A model generated the notes under the pieces. The model saw only the letters and a program-made list of their open reading frames with translations. It ran no database searches and was not told the DNA's origin. From the NCBI RefSeq assembly GCF_017744135.1, contig NZ_JAGHQU010000011.1:36308-100307 (forward strand): DNA of 64,000 nt, in the 5' to 3' direction. Positions 17,386 to 26,119 of this stretch are shown here, piece by piece. The translations under genes were made by a program, and so were the position numbers. Each line of letters opens with the position of its first letter. Within the stretch, counting starts at the first letter, position 1. This stretch comes from Endozoicomonas sp. G2_2 (GTDB lineage: Bacteria > Pseudomonadota > Gammaproteobacteria > Nevskiales > Salinisphaeraceae).

Positions 17386-17867
17386 CGTGAATCCTCTGAG
17401 TAAAGCTGCTTCTTGATGAGACGAAGTCGACGGGTATATGGGCCGCCCGACCCGCCGATGTACTGCTTTTCCAGCCGCGTACGCTGGCCGCTGAGCGCAG
17501 TCACTCGAAAGCCAGGGGGTTCTGCCCTGACCGGAATCACAGTTCTTACGATCTCGTTTACAGGGCCAGTGACGATTTCGTAGTCGCCGCCCCAGGGATT
17601 CTGTAGAGCCAGTGACACATCGAACCGCTGATTGAGCGTCGCCACATCGACACTGCCGGTCGAGATGTAGTCGTCGCCGGCGGTGCTGCGCATTCGGCGG
17701 TAATCACCAGCAATCCGAGCGATCGCGCTCATCTGTTCGCTGGTCGTCTGCAAATTCCGCTGAGTCCGCTGACCCGACAGAACAGTCACGATCGCTATGC
17801 CCAGCATCGAGACGAGCGCAATCGCGGCGAGCAGCTCGATCATCGTGAAACCCGCCTGGGATCGCAT
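17382..17867 (-). CDS. Prepilin-like minor pilin
   Basis: The start is set at 17867 because the preceding pilR stop overlaps it (TGATG) and the product then begins MRSQAGFTMIELLAAIALVSMLGIAIVTVL, a textbook class IV prepilin leader with cleavage after Gly6. The mature protein of about 155 residues has YRRMRSTAGDDYIS and NPWGGDYEIVTG, the latter a motif shared with the PilS-like proteins further upstream. It is probably a minor pilin. It lies between PilR and the PilV-like protein in the operon. Confidence 0.75.
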   Translation of the reverse strand: MRSQAGFTMIELLAAIALVSMLGIAIVTVLSGQRTQRNLQTTSEQMSAIARIAGDYRRMRSTAGDDYISTGSVDVATLNQRFDVSLALQNPWGGDYEIVTGPVNEIVRTVIPVRAEPPGFRVTALSGQRTRLEKQYIGGSGGPYTRRLRLIKKQLYSEDSR

Positions 17868-19039
17868 CACATACCCATCGAGGGCTGCATGCTCGCCAGT
17901 GCGAGATAGCCGCCTACGGCCATGAGCAGGATCGCGGTAATCACAAGCACGAAGCCGCCCGTTGTGAGAACGCGTTTGATCATGGTGACCTTCATTCGGG
18001 CGCGCGACTGGCACAGGCGCAGTTGGGTGCGCATGACCTGTTGCTGTGTCGCGTTGTCGTTGCCCTCGAAACCCACGAAGCCGCTGCGAATGATCTGCGG
18101 CATCGATGGATGATCGAGGAGCACGGACAAGGGCGAGTTATCGCGTTTCATCTGGGCCAGCATCTGCTGATAGATGCGCTTATCGTCGCCGCCACTCGCC
18201 TTGGCCAGCTGCTCCAGCGCCACGCGATGGCTGACGCCCACGTCGAAGAGCGGCTTGTACGCGGTCAGGAACCGCATGCCCCGCTGCAGCTTGAAATACT
18301 CGAATATGCTGTCGAGGCCGGGCATGTCCGAAAGACGCCTGGCGATGCTCTTGCGCAAGGCAAAGACACCGCCGATTGCGCCTGCGAGCAACCACCAGAA
18401 TCCGCGTAGGAAATCGTTGATCGCAAACAAGACGTAAGTGGCGAAGTTGAGCGTGATCTCCAGACCACCGCCACCGGTGAAGTCGCGGATCGTCGGCGTC
18501 ATGAACAGCGCGATACCGCAGAGTAGACAGATTGAGATGCCGATAAGGGCCACGCTGCCAAATAGCCCTCGCTTGAGGTCTGCGAGCAAGTCTCGGCGCC
18601 AAAGCAGAGTCTCGTTCGCATTGAGCAGCGCCTCTCCCAAGGTTGAGGTTGATTCCCCGATCTGGGCGAGCAGAACCGCCTGAAAGTCGAACTCCAGAAG
18701 CTCCAGTCGACGCGACACCAGCATCTCGTTCTGAACACGGGGAATCTCTTTCTTGAGGTTCCGGTTCTCGCTCATCAGACGCAGGAACGTCTTATTGGCT
18801 GATTGCCCGCTCATGATCGCACCGCCCAACTGGGCCAAGAACATCGCCTGAAACTCTTCTGTCAGGCGCGTCTTGGTCAGCTCGCGATGCAGACCAGCAA
18901 GAAGGGTCCGTCGAGGCCCGGAGATGAACCGGGCCGGTGGGAAAGGACACAGCGGCCGCGCCTCATCGGCATTACGGGCCTCGACGAGATGGCTTACAAC
19001 GGCCCCGCGGCCGTTGTAGCCCTTGAACTCGAACATCAT
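17867..19039 (-). CDS. pilR: PilR-like inner-membrane platform protein (GspF family)
   Basis: The 390-residue product has two GspF-type helical repeats (about 50-170 and 235-350) and membrane segments near 160-185, 195-230 and 355-380. Typical residues include FLAQLGGAIMSGQSANKTF and LTAYKPLFDVGVSHRVALEQLAKASGG. In thin-pilus systems PilR forms the inner-membrane platform that works with the PilQ ATPase. It is followed by two prepilin-like genes with overlapping start and stop codons. Confidence 0.88.
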   Translation of the reverse strand: MMFEFKGYNGRGAVVSHLVEARNADEARPLCPFPPARFISGPRRTLLAGLHRELTKTRLTEEFQAMFLAQLGGAIMSGQSANKTFLRLMSENRNLKKEIPRVQNEMLVSRRLELLEFDFQAVLLAQIGESTSTLGEALLNANETLLWRRDLLADLKRGLFGSVALIGISICLLCGIALFMTPTIRDFTGGGGLEITLNFATYVLFAINDFLRGFWWLLAGAIGGVFALRKSIARRLSDMPGLDSIFEYFKLQRGMRFLTAYKPLFDVGVSHRVALEQLAKASGGDDKRIYQQMLAQMKRDNSPLSVLLDHPSMPQIIRSGFVGFEGNDNATQQQVMRTQLRLCQSRARMKVTMIKRVLTTGGFVLVITAILLMAVGGYLALASMQPSMGM

Positions 19040-19058
19040 GGCTCGACAAGCCCGTCAG

Positions 19059-19553
19059 TTAGAACTGACGAACTTTGGCGGTCAGCGAACTGTTGTTGTA
19101 AGACACGTCGGTGATATACGGAAACTGCGGGTCACCACCAGACTTGGTGGACGTGAGCAAAGATTCGAGATTGGCCCCAATATCGTCGGGATTGCTGCCG
19201 CCGATCGGGTAGGTGATTTCCACGCCGGTACGTGCCGGGCCGTTGGTCGAGACCTCCCAGGCTTCACCCCAGGCCGTGTCCGCCGGGACGCCGTAGGGAA
19301 TGATGTCGTCCGGATCGGTGACATCGGTGTTCTGGCCAACCGCAGAGCCGAACGACGTCAGCGCACTGGGCAGATCTTCGGTGAAGAACGAACGGGCCGA
19401 ACCGACACGCGCGGTGTCCTGCTGGCCGCCCAAGGCCTGTACGGCGAGAAAGCCCAGGAGACTGGCCACTGCGATCGCGACCATCAGTTCGATAAGGGTG
19501 AAGCCGTGCTGTTTGTGAGCCGTGCGACGGGTCAGTTGGCGATGGGGGGTCAT
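19059..19553 (-). CDS. pilS: PilS-like prepilin, third tandem paralogue
   Basis: A 164-residue prepilin. The leader ends RTAHKQHG and the mature protein would begin FTLIELMVAIAVASLLGFLAVQAL. The body shares with the two upstream paralogues a helical segment (ARSFFTEDLPSALTSF), a WGEAWEV-type motif and an EITYPIGGSNPDDIGANLESLL motif. Three such genes in a row suggest duplication of the major pilin. CGGAGC precedes the ATG at a suitable distance. Which of the three forms the shaft is unknown. Confidence 0.82.
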   Translation of the reverse strand: MTPHRQLTRRTAHKQHGFTLIELMVAIAVASLLGFLAVQALGGQQDTARVGSARSFFTEDLPSALTSFGSAVGQNTDVTDPDDIIPYGVPADTAWGEAWEVSTNGPARTGVEITYPIGGSNPDDIGANLESLLTSTKSGGDPQFPYITDVSYNNSSLTAKVRQF

Positions 19554-19628
19554 GAAATGCTCCGAGAGGTTATGTTTGCGGTCATCTATCTAAAGGGGCG
19601 GCATGTGAAGCGATCGCATGTATTCGCC

Positions 19629-20123
19629 CTAATAAGCGCGGACTTTCGCGCTCACAGCGCTAGATCCGCTTTCGTAACTCGCGTCCCCGATCACGAAGGG
19701 GTAGCGTTCGCTGCCCGATGCGGTCACGGAATTGAGAAAAGACGCGAGATTGGTTCCGATGGTGTCCGGGGTCCGTCCACTAATCGGGTAAGTCACATCG
19801 ACACCGCCGCGGGCGCTGCCTGATTCGATCGTCCAAATCTCATCCCAGGCAGTGCTTTTCTGCAGGCCATAGACCAGCAATGAAGGCTTGTCGACGGCGG
19901 CATGGCTGCCGTGCTCGGACTCGTAGGTGGTCAGCGCTCTTGGCAGCTCCTCGATGAAAAAATCGCGCGCTGCATTCGATCGCGCCTGATCCTGATGCCC
20001 GCCGAGCATCTGGACCGCGAGATAGCCCAGAAGCAACGCCACCGAGATCGCCACCATCACTTCGATGAGCGTGAAACCTCGGCCCCGCGTGGGCAGGTGA
20101 TTCGGGATTCGCGATCCGCGCAT
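19629..20123 (-). CDS. pilS: PilS-like prepilin, second tandem paralogue
   Basis: This 164-residue protein has the prepilin signature RGRGFTLIEVMVAISVALLLGY (14-35) with cleavage after Gly17. The mature part shows the same blocks as its neighbours: AARDFFIEELPRALTTYE, TAWDEIWTIESGSARGG and DVTYPISGRTPDTIGTNLASFL. The ribosome-binding site is distant (AGGA about 15 bases upstream), so its expression may be lower than that of the flanking copies. Confidence 0.82.
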   Translation of the reverse strand: MRGSRIPNHLPTRGRGFTLIEVMVAISVALLLGYLAVQMLGGHQDQARSNAARDFFIEELPRALTTYESEHGSHAAVDKPSLLVYGLQKSTAWDEIWTIESGSARGGVDVTYPISGRTPDTIGTNLASFLNSVTASGSERYPFVIGDASYESGSSAVSAKVRAY

Positions 20124-20251
20124 GATGGCTTGTTGGAATCCTCGTGCCTGTGGTCATTGCTGTCTAAAGCCCCCTGGGGTGAATCGATTGCGGCATCACA
20201 CGAGGGCGTTCTTTGCGTTCAACGAACGGGAGTCGCGCTGTGCCCTCGCGT

Positions 20252-20746
20252 TTACAGCAGGGGTGAATAGGTCACGGTCAGATTGCCGTTGCTATAGCTG
20301 GCGCTCTGGATAAAGCTAAAGCGCGCGCTTCCGGCTTCGGTGTCGCCCTTCAGATATGCCGCGAGCGCCTGCCCGCGGACATCTGCGTCACTTCCGCCAA
20401 TCGGGTAGCGAATGGTGTGCGCCCCGTTGACCACGGCGTTGTTGCGCACCGACCAGGCACTGCCCCAAGGCGTTACGAGGGCAACGCCGTATTGCTCAAG
20501 CTGGCTCGCATTGTTCAATCGAGTCGACGAACTCGAGGAGCGCGCAAGATCGATCATTGCAGCGGGCAAATCTTCAATCAGGAAACGCTGAGCCTCTTGC
20601 GCACGGGTTTGATTGCTGCCGCTCGTCACGGTCTGGATCGTCAGCGCGGCCAAGAGTGAAGCGACTGCGATCGCAACCATCAACTCGATCATCGTGAAGC
20701 CACGCATGCGGCGCACTGATGTGTGTGAATGAGTCCGCGTGCTCAT
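20252..20746 (-). CDS. pilS: PilS-like prepilin, first tandem paralogue
   Basis: The start chosen is 20746, which has AGGA about 10 bases upstream and gives a 164-residue protein, the same length as the two paralogues. An upstream ATG at 20788 would extend into pilQ. The leader ends SVRRMRG and the mature protein begins FTMIELMVAIAVASLLAALTIQTV. Conserved blocks are AQRFLIEDLPAAMIDL, TPWGSAWSVRNNAVVNG and TIRYPIGGSDADVRGQALAAYL. It directly follows pilQ and is the best candidate for the ancestral major pilin gene by position. Confidence 0.82.
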   Translation of the reverse strand: MSTRTHSHTSVRRMRGFTMIELMVAIAVASLLAALTIQTVTSGSNQTRAQEAQRFLIEDLPAAMIDLARSSSSSTRLNNASQLEQYGVALVTPWGSAWSVRNNAVVNGAHTIRYPIGGSDADVRGQALAAYLKGDTEAGSARFSFIQSASYSNGNLTVTYSPLL

Positions 20747-20765
20747 GACCATTTCCTGTGTCTGA

Positions 20766-22532
20766 TCAGCCCACGACCGCTTCATCACGTGCCAGCTGGG
20801 GCACGCGCGATGCGTCTCGGATGGGCTTGATGGTTGGTTGTCGTTGACCCAGCGTCCGTTCGATCTCTGCGAACGTGGTGATGCCCTCCCCTACGAGCTG
20901 CATGCCGTGCTCCCACATCGGCCGAAAGCCCTGTGTCACGGCGTGCCGCTCGAGCTGGGCGCGCGTGGCCCCGTCGCTGATCATTTCCGACAGGGTCTCG
21001 TCGATGGTGAGGAACTCTGCGATGACCGTTCGGCCCCGGTAGCCGCCGCGGCACCGCTCACAACCGACTCTATTCGCCACTCGGATAGCGGCATCCGCTT
21101 GGGGGTAGAAGAACAGGTCTGAATAACGGTTCGGAATCTCGGCGATCGTTTCGCGGAAGATGCCGCGCAAATCGCGCAGGAACGGATGCTTGAGTTCCAG
21201 GTAGTCCGAAAGGGATACCGTTTCACTGCAGTGCTGACAGACCCGTCGTACGGTGCGCTGAGCCATGACACCGGCAATGGCCTCACTGAGCTGGTCGGCT
21301 TCGGCTCCCATATCCAACAGGCGCGGCACACACCCCAGCGCTGTCTTCGTATGCAGCGACGTCAGAACCAAATGGCCGGTGTTGCTGGCACGGATACCCA
21401 GGCTCATCGAGTTCTTGTCGCGCATCTCACCGATCATCACGACATCAGGATCTTGGCGAAGGAACGCTCTCAGAGCCGACTCGAACGTAACGCCGGCCCT
21501 TTCATTGATCTCGACCTGGGTGACGGTCGGATTTTCGATCTCCACAGGATCTTCTGCCGCGAAGAACGTCTTCGTCGGCATCGTTCGTGTCATCCAGCGC
21601 AGGCCGGCATTGAGCGTCGTCGTCTTACCCGACCCGGTTGGGCCCGACACGATCACAAGGCCCGAGGTCTGAGACAGCACCCGCTTGATCGCAGCCATCT
21701 GGTCATTATCGGGATGCGAGGACAAGCCGATCTCGTCGAGATCGACCAGGTCCATTTCCAAGCCCAGCAGACGGAGGGCAAAGCGCGGCGCGATTCCCGA
21801 CCCGACCTTGCCCGGCACCATGCTCATACGAACATTGATTTCGCGGTGTCGCAGCGACCACGAGAATTGGCCATCGCGGGGCCGCAGATACTCACCGGCC
21901 TGCTCACCGGACTCCTCAAGAATGTAGTTGGCAAGCGGCAGATAATCGGTGTTCAGCTCGATCTGGCCATACTTCTGGACCAGACCATCGACGCGCAGTC
22001 GAATGTCCGCTCGGTCGGCCACCGGCTCAAGGTGAATATCCGAGGCGCGATGCTGGATGGCCAGGTCAACGATGCGGCGCATAAGCTGGTCAGCGCCCTC
22101 GCCGACCCGTGCCTCGACCATCGTTTGTTTGTTGCCCGATTCGTTAATCAGATCGAGCTGGTGATAGCCGAGTACGCCCTGCTTCTGAATGTTCAGCTTG
22201 GGGTTGCGCAGCAACTCCTGATACGCCGTGACATCGAGCGGGTTGGTCATGTAGCACACGCCATCCGTGCCTACTGCCCAATCGACGCCTTGAGCGGCCA
22301 CCTGAGTAGTTGGTGAAAAACGCGGCAGACCCAGAGACTCCGCAAGGATCTCTGCGATCGTATGAGGACGTATGCCCGCCTCAGCCAGCTCGCGGCCGAG
22401 CACGCGTCCCGCATCCCGTGCGCTAGAGCGTCTCAGCGACTCGATAAGCTCCCGATAGGCGGCATCCGACAGGTGTTCGTTCTGACGGAAATGCTCGAGT
22501 ACACGCTCGCACTTGATCACCAACTGTGACAT
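20766..22532 (-). CDS. pilQ: PilQ-like type IVb pilus assembly ATPase (GspE family)
   Basis: The 588-residue secretion ATPase powers pilus assembly from the cytoplasmic side. The Walker A motif is GPTGSGKTTTLNAG (297-310). It also has the Asp box around SDIHLEPVADRADIRLRVDG, Walker B DPDVVMIGEMRD and the His box TSLHTKTA. A zinc motif of two Cys pairs (VCQHC and CERCRGG) is present, as in GspE/PilB assembly ATPases and not in PilT retraction motors. It overlaps pilP at its start. No separate retraction ATPase is found. Confidence 0.9.
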   Translation of the reverse strand: MSQLVIKCERVLEHFRQNEHLSDAAYRELIESLRRSSARDAGRVLGRELAEAGIRPHTIAEILAESLGLPRFSPTTQVAAQGVDWAVGTDGVCYMTNPLDVTAYQELLRNPKLNIQKQGVLGYHQLDLINESGNKQTMVEARVGEGADQLMRRIVDLAIQHRASDIHLEPVADRADIRLRVDGLVQKYGQIELNTDYLPLANYILEESGEQAGEYLRPRDGQFSWSLRHREINVRMSMVPGKVGSGIAPRFALRLLGLEMDLVDLDEIGLSSHPDNDQMAAIKRVLSQTSGLVIVSGPTGSGKTTTLNAGLRWMTRTMPTKTFFAAEDPVEIENPTVTQVEINERAGVTFESALRAFLRQDPDVVMIGEMRDKNSMSLGIRASNTGHLVLTSLHTKTALGCVPRLLDMGAEADQLSEAIAGVMAQRTVRRVCQHCSETVSLSDYLELKHPFLRDLRGIFRETIAEIPNRYSDLFFYPQADAAIRVANRVGCERCRGGYRGRTVIAEFLTIDETLSEMISDGATRAQLERHAVTQGFRPMWEHGMQLVGEGITTFAEIERTLGQRQPTIKPIRDASRVPQLARDEAVVG

Positions 22533-23212
22533 CAGCGGCCTCCGGCCGGACGACGTCCTCCCTGACCTCTCAGGGTTTCAACGCTCGGGCGCTCAGCCCA
22601 TTCGATCATCACCCGACGAGTGTCACCGTCAGACTGTTTGAGCGTGGCGCCTTGGTTATCGATCGATGCGAGCTTGTAGCGCTTGTTGATCGTGTCGCCG
22701 GGACTCGCCGAGATGGTGTTGTTCATGACCCGGAAGATTGCGACGTTGCCGGAAATCGATGTGAGTGTCGGCACCGCGAAATCGGCGGGACTCATCGGCA
22801 TCGGCATAGGTGCAGGCGCGGATTCCGGCTCGCTCTCGGACGCTACGATCGGGCCTTGGGCAGGCAGGCCGAGAAGCACGCGCAGCTTCGCCGGGTCGAT
22901 GTCATCAATGGACTTCTTCTCACCTTTCGGCTCGCTACGCTTCTTCGCCTCGGCGACCCGAGCGTTGGCTTCCGCGATGCGTGCCTGAATCTCCACCAGG
23001 TCGGCTTCCTGGTTGAGTGCCTGACGTTGCAGGTTGAAGTTGCTCTGACGCTCTGTAATGGCGCTGGAAGTGCCAGTGACATTTGCCATGCCCGGCAGAG
23101 CCGGTACCGAGTCCGGCTGGTCTGCTGGCAGAGGGGCGACTTGAGCACTGGCTACTGAGCAGAAGGCCACCAGTACGCTCGTCAGGAAAGTTCGGCTCAT
23201 TGCAGTTCTCAT
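22532..23212 (-). CDS. pilP: PilP-like pilus assembly protein
   Basis: A 226-residue exported protein with signal peptide (FLTSVLVAFCSVASA). A coiled-coil region follows (LQRQALNQEADLVEIQARIAEANARVAEAKKR, about 52-90), then a proline and methionine-rich linker, then a C-terminal domain (PTLTSISGNVAIFRVMNN...GDTINKRYKLASIDNQGATL) of the PilP/GspC type that contacts the secretin. The gene order N-O-x-P-Q matches IncI thin-pilus operons. Its stop overlaps the pilQ start. Confidence 0.82.
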   Translation of the reverse strand: MRTAMSRTFLTSVLVAFCSVASAQVAPLPADQPDSVPALPGMANVTGTSSAITERQSNFNLQRQALNQEADLVEIQARIAEANARVAEAKKRSEPKGEKKSIDDIDPAKLRVLLGLPAQGPIVASESEPESAPAPMPMPMSPADFAVPTLTSISGNVAIFRVMNNTISASPGDTINKRYKLASIDNQGATLKQSDGDTRRVMIEWAERPSVETLRGQGGRRPAGGR

Positions 23213-23238
23213 CGTTGGTCCTCGATTCGACCCAAGCC

Positions 23239-23703
23239 CTACTCGGGCGTAAAGGTTCCGTACATGCTGAAAGTCACTTGGGCGACCTGATACTGATCGT
23301 CGGTGACGATTTCGACGTCCTCGAATGCCACCTGATCGAGCTCGCTGAGCTGATCAGCACAAGCCAAAACGGCGATCGCATCGCCAGAGAGCTGCGCCGT
23401 CCAGAACTGGCCGGCGCCGGCATACTGAGAATCCCTGTCTTCGCCAGTTATGACCGTGCGTTCCACACCGCAGCTGCTCGTAATTTCCCGGCTCTGCATC
23501 CAGGCCGAAGTCAGCGGCTGCATGTCCGGCAGCGACTGCAATCGATCCCGTGTTGCGGTGAGTTGGTCGACTATCGTTCGAGTTGAGGCCACTTCTTCGG
23601 CGACAACCGCGGAGCCACCATTCAGCGCGGTAATGGCGAAATAGCCCGAGATCGCGAGCACGGCGATCACGGCGATATCCATCAGCTTTTCATCGCCAAT
23701 CAT
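23239..23703 (-). CDS. Small inner-membrane pilus assembly protein (PilM-like by position)
   Basis: The start is set at 23703 because ATGA there overlaps the pilO stop; a longer frame starting at 23814 would lie inside pilO. The 154-residue protein has an N-terminal membrane anchor (IAVIAVLAISGYFAITAL), a short coiled coil (VASTRTIVDQLTATRDRLQSL) and a small C-terminal domain. This is the shape of PilO/GspM-like alignment-complex proteins. It has no recognisable sequence family. It may correspond to PilM of R64, which has a similar size. Confidence 0.65.
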   Translation of the reverse strand: MIGDEKLMDIAVIAVLAISGYFAITALNGGSAVVAEEVASTRTIVDQLTATRDRLQSLPDMQPLTSAWMQSREITSSCGVERTVITGEDRDSQYAGAGQFWTAQLSGDAIAVLACADQLSELDQVAFEDVEIVTDDQYQVAQVTFSMYGTFTPE

Positions 23704-24563
23704 TGCGCTACCCCACTCCAGCGAACCAGAACCGTGCTGGTCGGCTCGGGCACGACACGGACCTTGCTCGACCAGTCGGGCAGGATCGTGAAATCGTCTA
23801 CTCGCACGAGCCATTGCTCGGCATCGAACTTCGTTACCTCGAGTTCGATGAAATCCGCCCGATACGACAATTCGAGCAGTCGATCCAAGATCAGGCCCTG
23901 ATTCTCAGGTGTGACGCCCTCCGCCTTCTTGGTGGCACGCAAGGCCCCAAGCTCGCCTGCGGCCTGGCGCTGACGGCTTTTCAGTGCGGCGAGGTTTGTT
24001 TCCAGCTGTTCGATGCGCCAGTGGTCGATGACCTGGAAGGCACCAACAACCACAACGGCAACCGCGGCATAGGCCCCCCATCTGATGAACCGGGCCCGAC
24101 GCTTACCACGCTGAATCGCACCGAGCTCGGTCGCCATCCGTGCCTGTTCGCCAGGAAGGGATAGTTCTTCCGGCGCGATGTCGACGACCGGTAGCCGGTC
24201 AACGGACAGGTCGAGATCAATAATCTCCTGACCGCGATACTGACCGCTCAGAACGATCTTGCGTTCTTCGGCCTGGATGAAGAATCCGGACGAGTCGTCG
24301 AGCGGCAGAACCTGGACGTCGACATCCAGGTCGACCAGACCATTGAAAAACACGATCTGCCAGAAACCGTAGATGGGCAGATCCGGGTACTCCTCTCGGA
24401 CGCGGCTGAGTTCGGCCTCGTCGATCCATATCCGGTTGTTGTGGTCTGGCGCGGCGCCGAGTTCCACATAGGAACCGTCTTCAGGCTCGAATCCCGACAG
24501 CACGTCGGGAAGCACGATGACTTCGTGCTCGCCGATCCATGTAGGACTACCGATCTCCAACAT
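23700..24563 (-). CDS. pilO: PilO-like pilus assembly protein
   Basis: A 287-residue bitopic inner-membrane protein. The cytoplasmic part (1-160) includes IYGFWQIVFFNGLVDLDVDV. The membrane segment is at about 166-182 (WGAYAAVAVVVVGAFQVI), followed by a periplasmic coiled coil (IEQLETNLAALKSRQRQAAGELGALRA) and a small domain. The same layout is seen in PilO of IncI plasmids. It sits between the secretin gene and the small membrane protein gene, with start-stop overlaps on one side and a 2-bp gap on the other. Confidence 0.75.
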   Translation of the reverse strand: MLEIGSPTWIGEHEVIVLPDVLSGFEPEDGSYVELGAAPDHNNRIWIDEAELSRVREEYPDLPIYGFWQIVFFNGLVDLDVDVQVLPLDDSSGFFIQAEERKIVLSGQYRGQEIIDLDLSVDRLPVVDIAPEELSLPGEQARMATELGAIQRGKRRARFIRWGAYAAVAVVVVGAFQVIDHWRIEQLETNLAALKSRQRQAAGELGALRATKKAEGVTPENQGLILDRLLELSYRADFIELEVTKFDAEQWLVRVDDFTILPDWSSKVRVVPEPTSTVLVRWSGVAQ

Positions 24564-24565
24564 GA

Positions 24566-26119
24566 CTACACCTCGGTCAAGGTCGGCGTGATGGAGATCA
24601 CCATTTCCCGACGCTCAAGCTCGTTCGCCTCGGAGGAGAACAGCCAGTTGATCAGGCCGGTCTTGCGGCGAAGCGGAAGCCGGTTCATTTCGTTGGCGAC
24701 TCGGCTGGTAATCAAACCACCGAGCTGGACCGGCTCGCCCGGGCGCGTGATCACCTGCGTCGAGAGTTCGCTCAGCGCGATCCGCGGGTTCGAGAAGGAG
24801 AAGTCCCCGACATTGAATGCATCGAAGCCTTGCAGCGAGCTGATGACAGGCGTGACCTCAATCAGGATGCGATCGTCAGGCAGTATTCGCGGGGTCACCG
24901 CCATTGTGACGCCGACACGAATACGGTCGAGCTGAGGCGTGACGGTGTTGGTTCCCTCGGTGCCCAGGAACTGAGTCACGCTCGAGATGAAGCTGAACTC
25001 ATCCACGGACGACAGATATGCGGTGCCGCCGTTGAGCGTCGAGAGGTTCGGCTCAGTGAGCAGTGAGACCGTCCCGTATTGAGACAGCAGATTGACCATG
25101 GCGCCAACCGAGTCGTTTCCGTTCGTGTAATTGACGCCCACATTGGTGCTGCTCGGACTGTCTGCCTGCAGCGCGATCGGATTGTTCTGATCGATGACGA
25201 CTTGGAACGGGCTACCGTCAAAGGTGGTGTTGAGTACGGCATCCCAGTTGATGCCACGAGCCCGGCTGTCGTTGAGTGTGACCTCGAACGCCTTGACGTC
25301 GAGATGGACCTGTCGCTTGCTCTGCTTGGCAATGGTGGACAGGAAGGTATCGACGCGTTTGATCCGATCCGGCGGCGCAGTGACCGTCACGGTCCCGATG
25401 CTGCGTACGCTGCCGATCTGTACTTGCTCGTCGGCGTTCTGATCGTCTTCGAGACCCAAATAACTGCGGATCTGGTTCATCAGCTGCAGCCACTGATCCT
25501 CCTCTTGCAGCGACGAGATCGTAGTACCACTGCCCTCATTGCTGGATCCACCGATCGAGGCCAATCCACCGCCGCTGCCACCACCGGAGCCGAAGCTGCT
25601 GCCAGAATTAGTGTCGCCACTACCGCTGAATCCGGTCTCGCCACCCACGCTGCTGACAGACTGTCGGTTCGAAGCGAGCGGTGCGAGATTCCAGGTCTTG
25701 GTCTGACTCGAACTGATCGTGAGCGTGCCGTTCTTCGACACGAACGCGTATCCGGTCATATCCGTGAGCTGGTCGAGGAAATCGTCCAGCGGCATGTTGT
25801 TCGCGTAGACGACCGTTGTCTGGCCCAGATCTACGCCGGGGTCGGCGATCCGAACATTCATGTTCGGCACTGTCGTGCTGAGCACGCGCGCCAGCGGCAT
25901 CCCAGAGGACGTGAGCGTCACCTTGCGCGACATCTGCGAGTCTTCTTTCGAACGACGCTTGATGTAGGTCGACGGGCGTTCCTGATGGATCCCGATGCTG
26001 GTTTCCGAGGGCGCAAGAAGCGGCCCCATGTTTTCTTCACGCCGGACGTTCGTGTCGATGCACGCGCTCAGCGAAAGGGTGAGTCCGACTAGGACGATAG
26101 ACTTGAGACGCATAATCAT
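24566..26119 (-). CDS. pilN: PilN-like outer-membrane secretin lipoprotein
   Basis: The 517-residue protein forms the outer-membrane channel of the thin pilus. It has a lipobox (LTLSLSAC, lipidated Cys at about 20), N0/STN-like domains (PNMNVRIADPGVDLG, DDFLDQLTDMTGYAFVSKNGTLTI), a long Gly/Ser linker (about 165-200), and a secretin domain with VTPQLDRIRVGVTMAVTPRIL and RPGEPVQLGGLI. The ending REMVISITPTL is typical of secretins. The start overlaps the pilL stop (ATGA). Confidence 0.88.
   Translation of the reverse strand: MIMRLKSIVLVGLTLSLSACIDTNVRREENMGPLLAPSETSIGIHQERPSTYIKRRSKEDSQMSRKVTLTSSGMPLARVLSTTVPNMNVRIADPGVDLGQTTVVYANNMPLDDFLDQLTDMTGYAFVSKNGTLTISSSQTKTWNLAPLASNRQSVSSVGGETGFSGSGDTNSGSSFGSGGGSGGGLASIGGSSNEGSGTTISSLQEEDQWLQLMNQIRSYLGLEDDQNADEQVQIGSVRSIGTVTVTAPPDRIKRVDTFLSTIAKQSKRQVHLDVKAFEVTLNDSRARGINWDAVLNTTFDGSPFQVVIDQNNPIALQADSPSSTNVGVNYTNGNDSVGAMVNLLSQYGTVSLLTEPNLSTLNGGTAYLSSVDEFSFISSVTQFLGTEGTNTVTPQLDRIRVGVTMAVTPRILPDDRILIEVTPVISSLQGFDAFNVGDFSFSNPRIALSELSTQVITRPGEPVQLGGLITSRVANEMNRLPLRRKTGLINWLFSSEANELERREMVISITPTLTEV

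Noticed and set aside
21186..22316. 376-codon plus-strand frame inside pilQ
   Set aside because: Antisense shadow; pilQ has complete ATPase motifs.
25079..26092. 337-codon plus-strand frame inside pilN
   Set aside because: Antisense shadow of the secretin gene.
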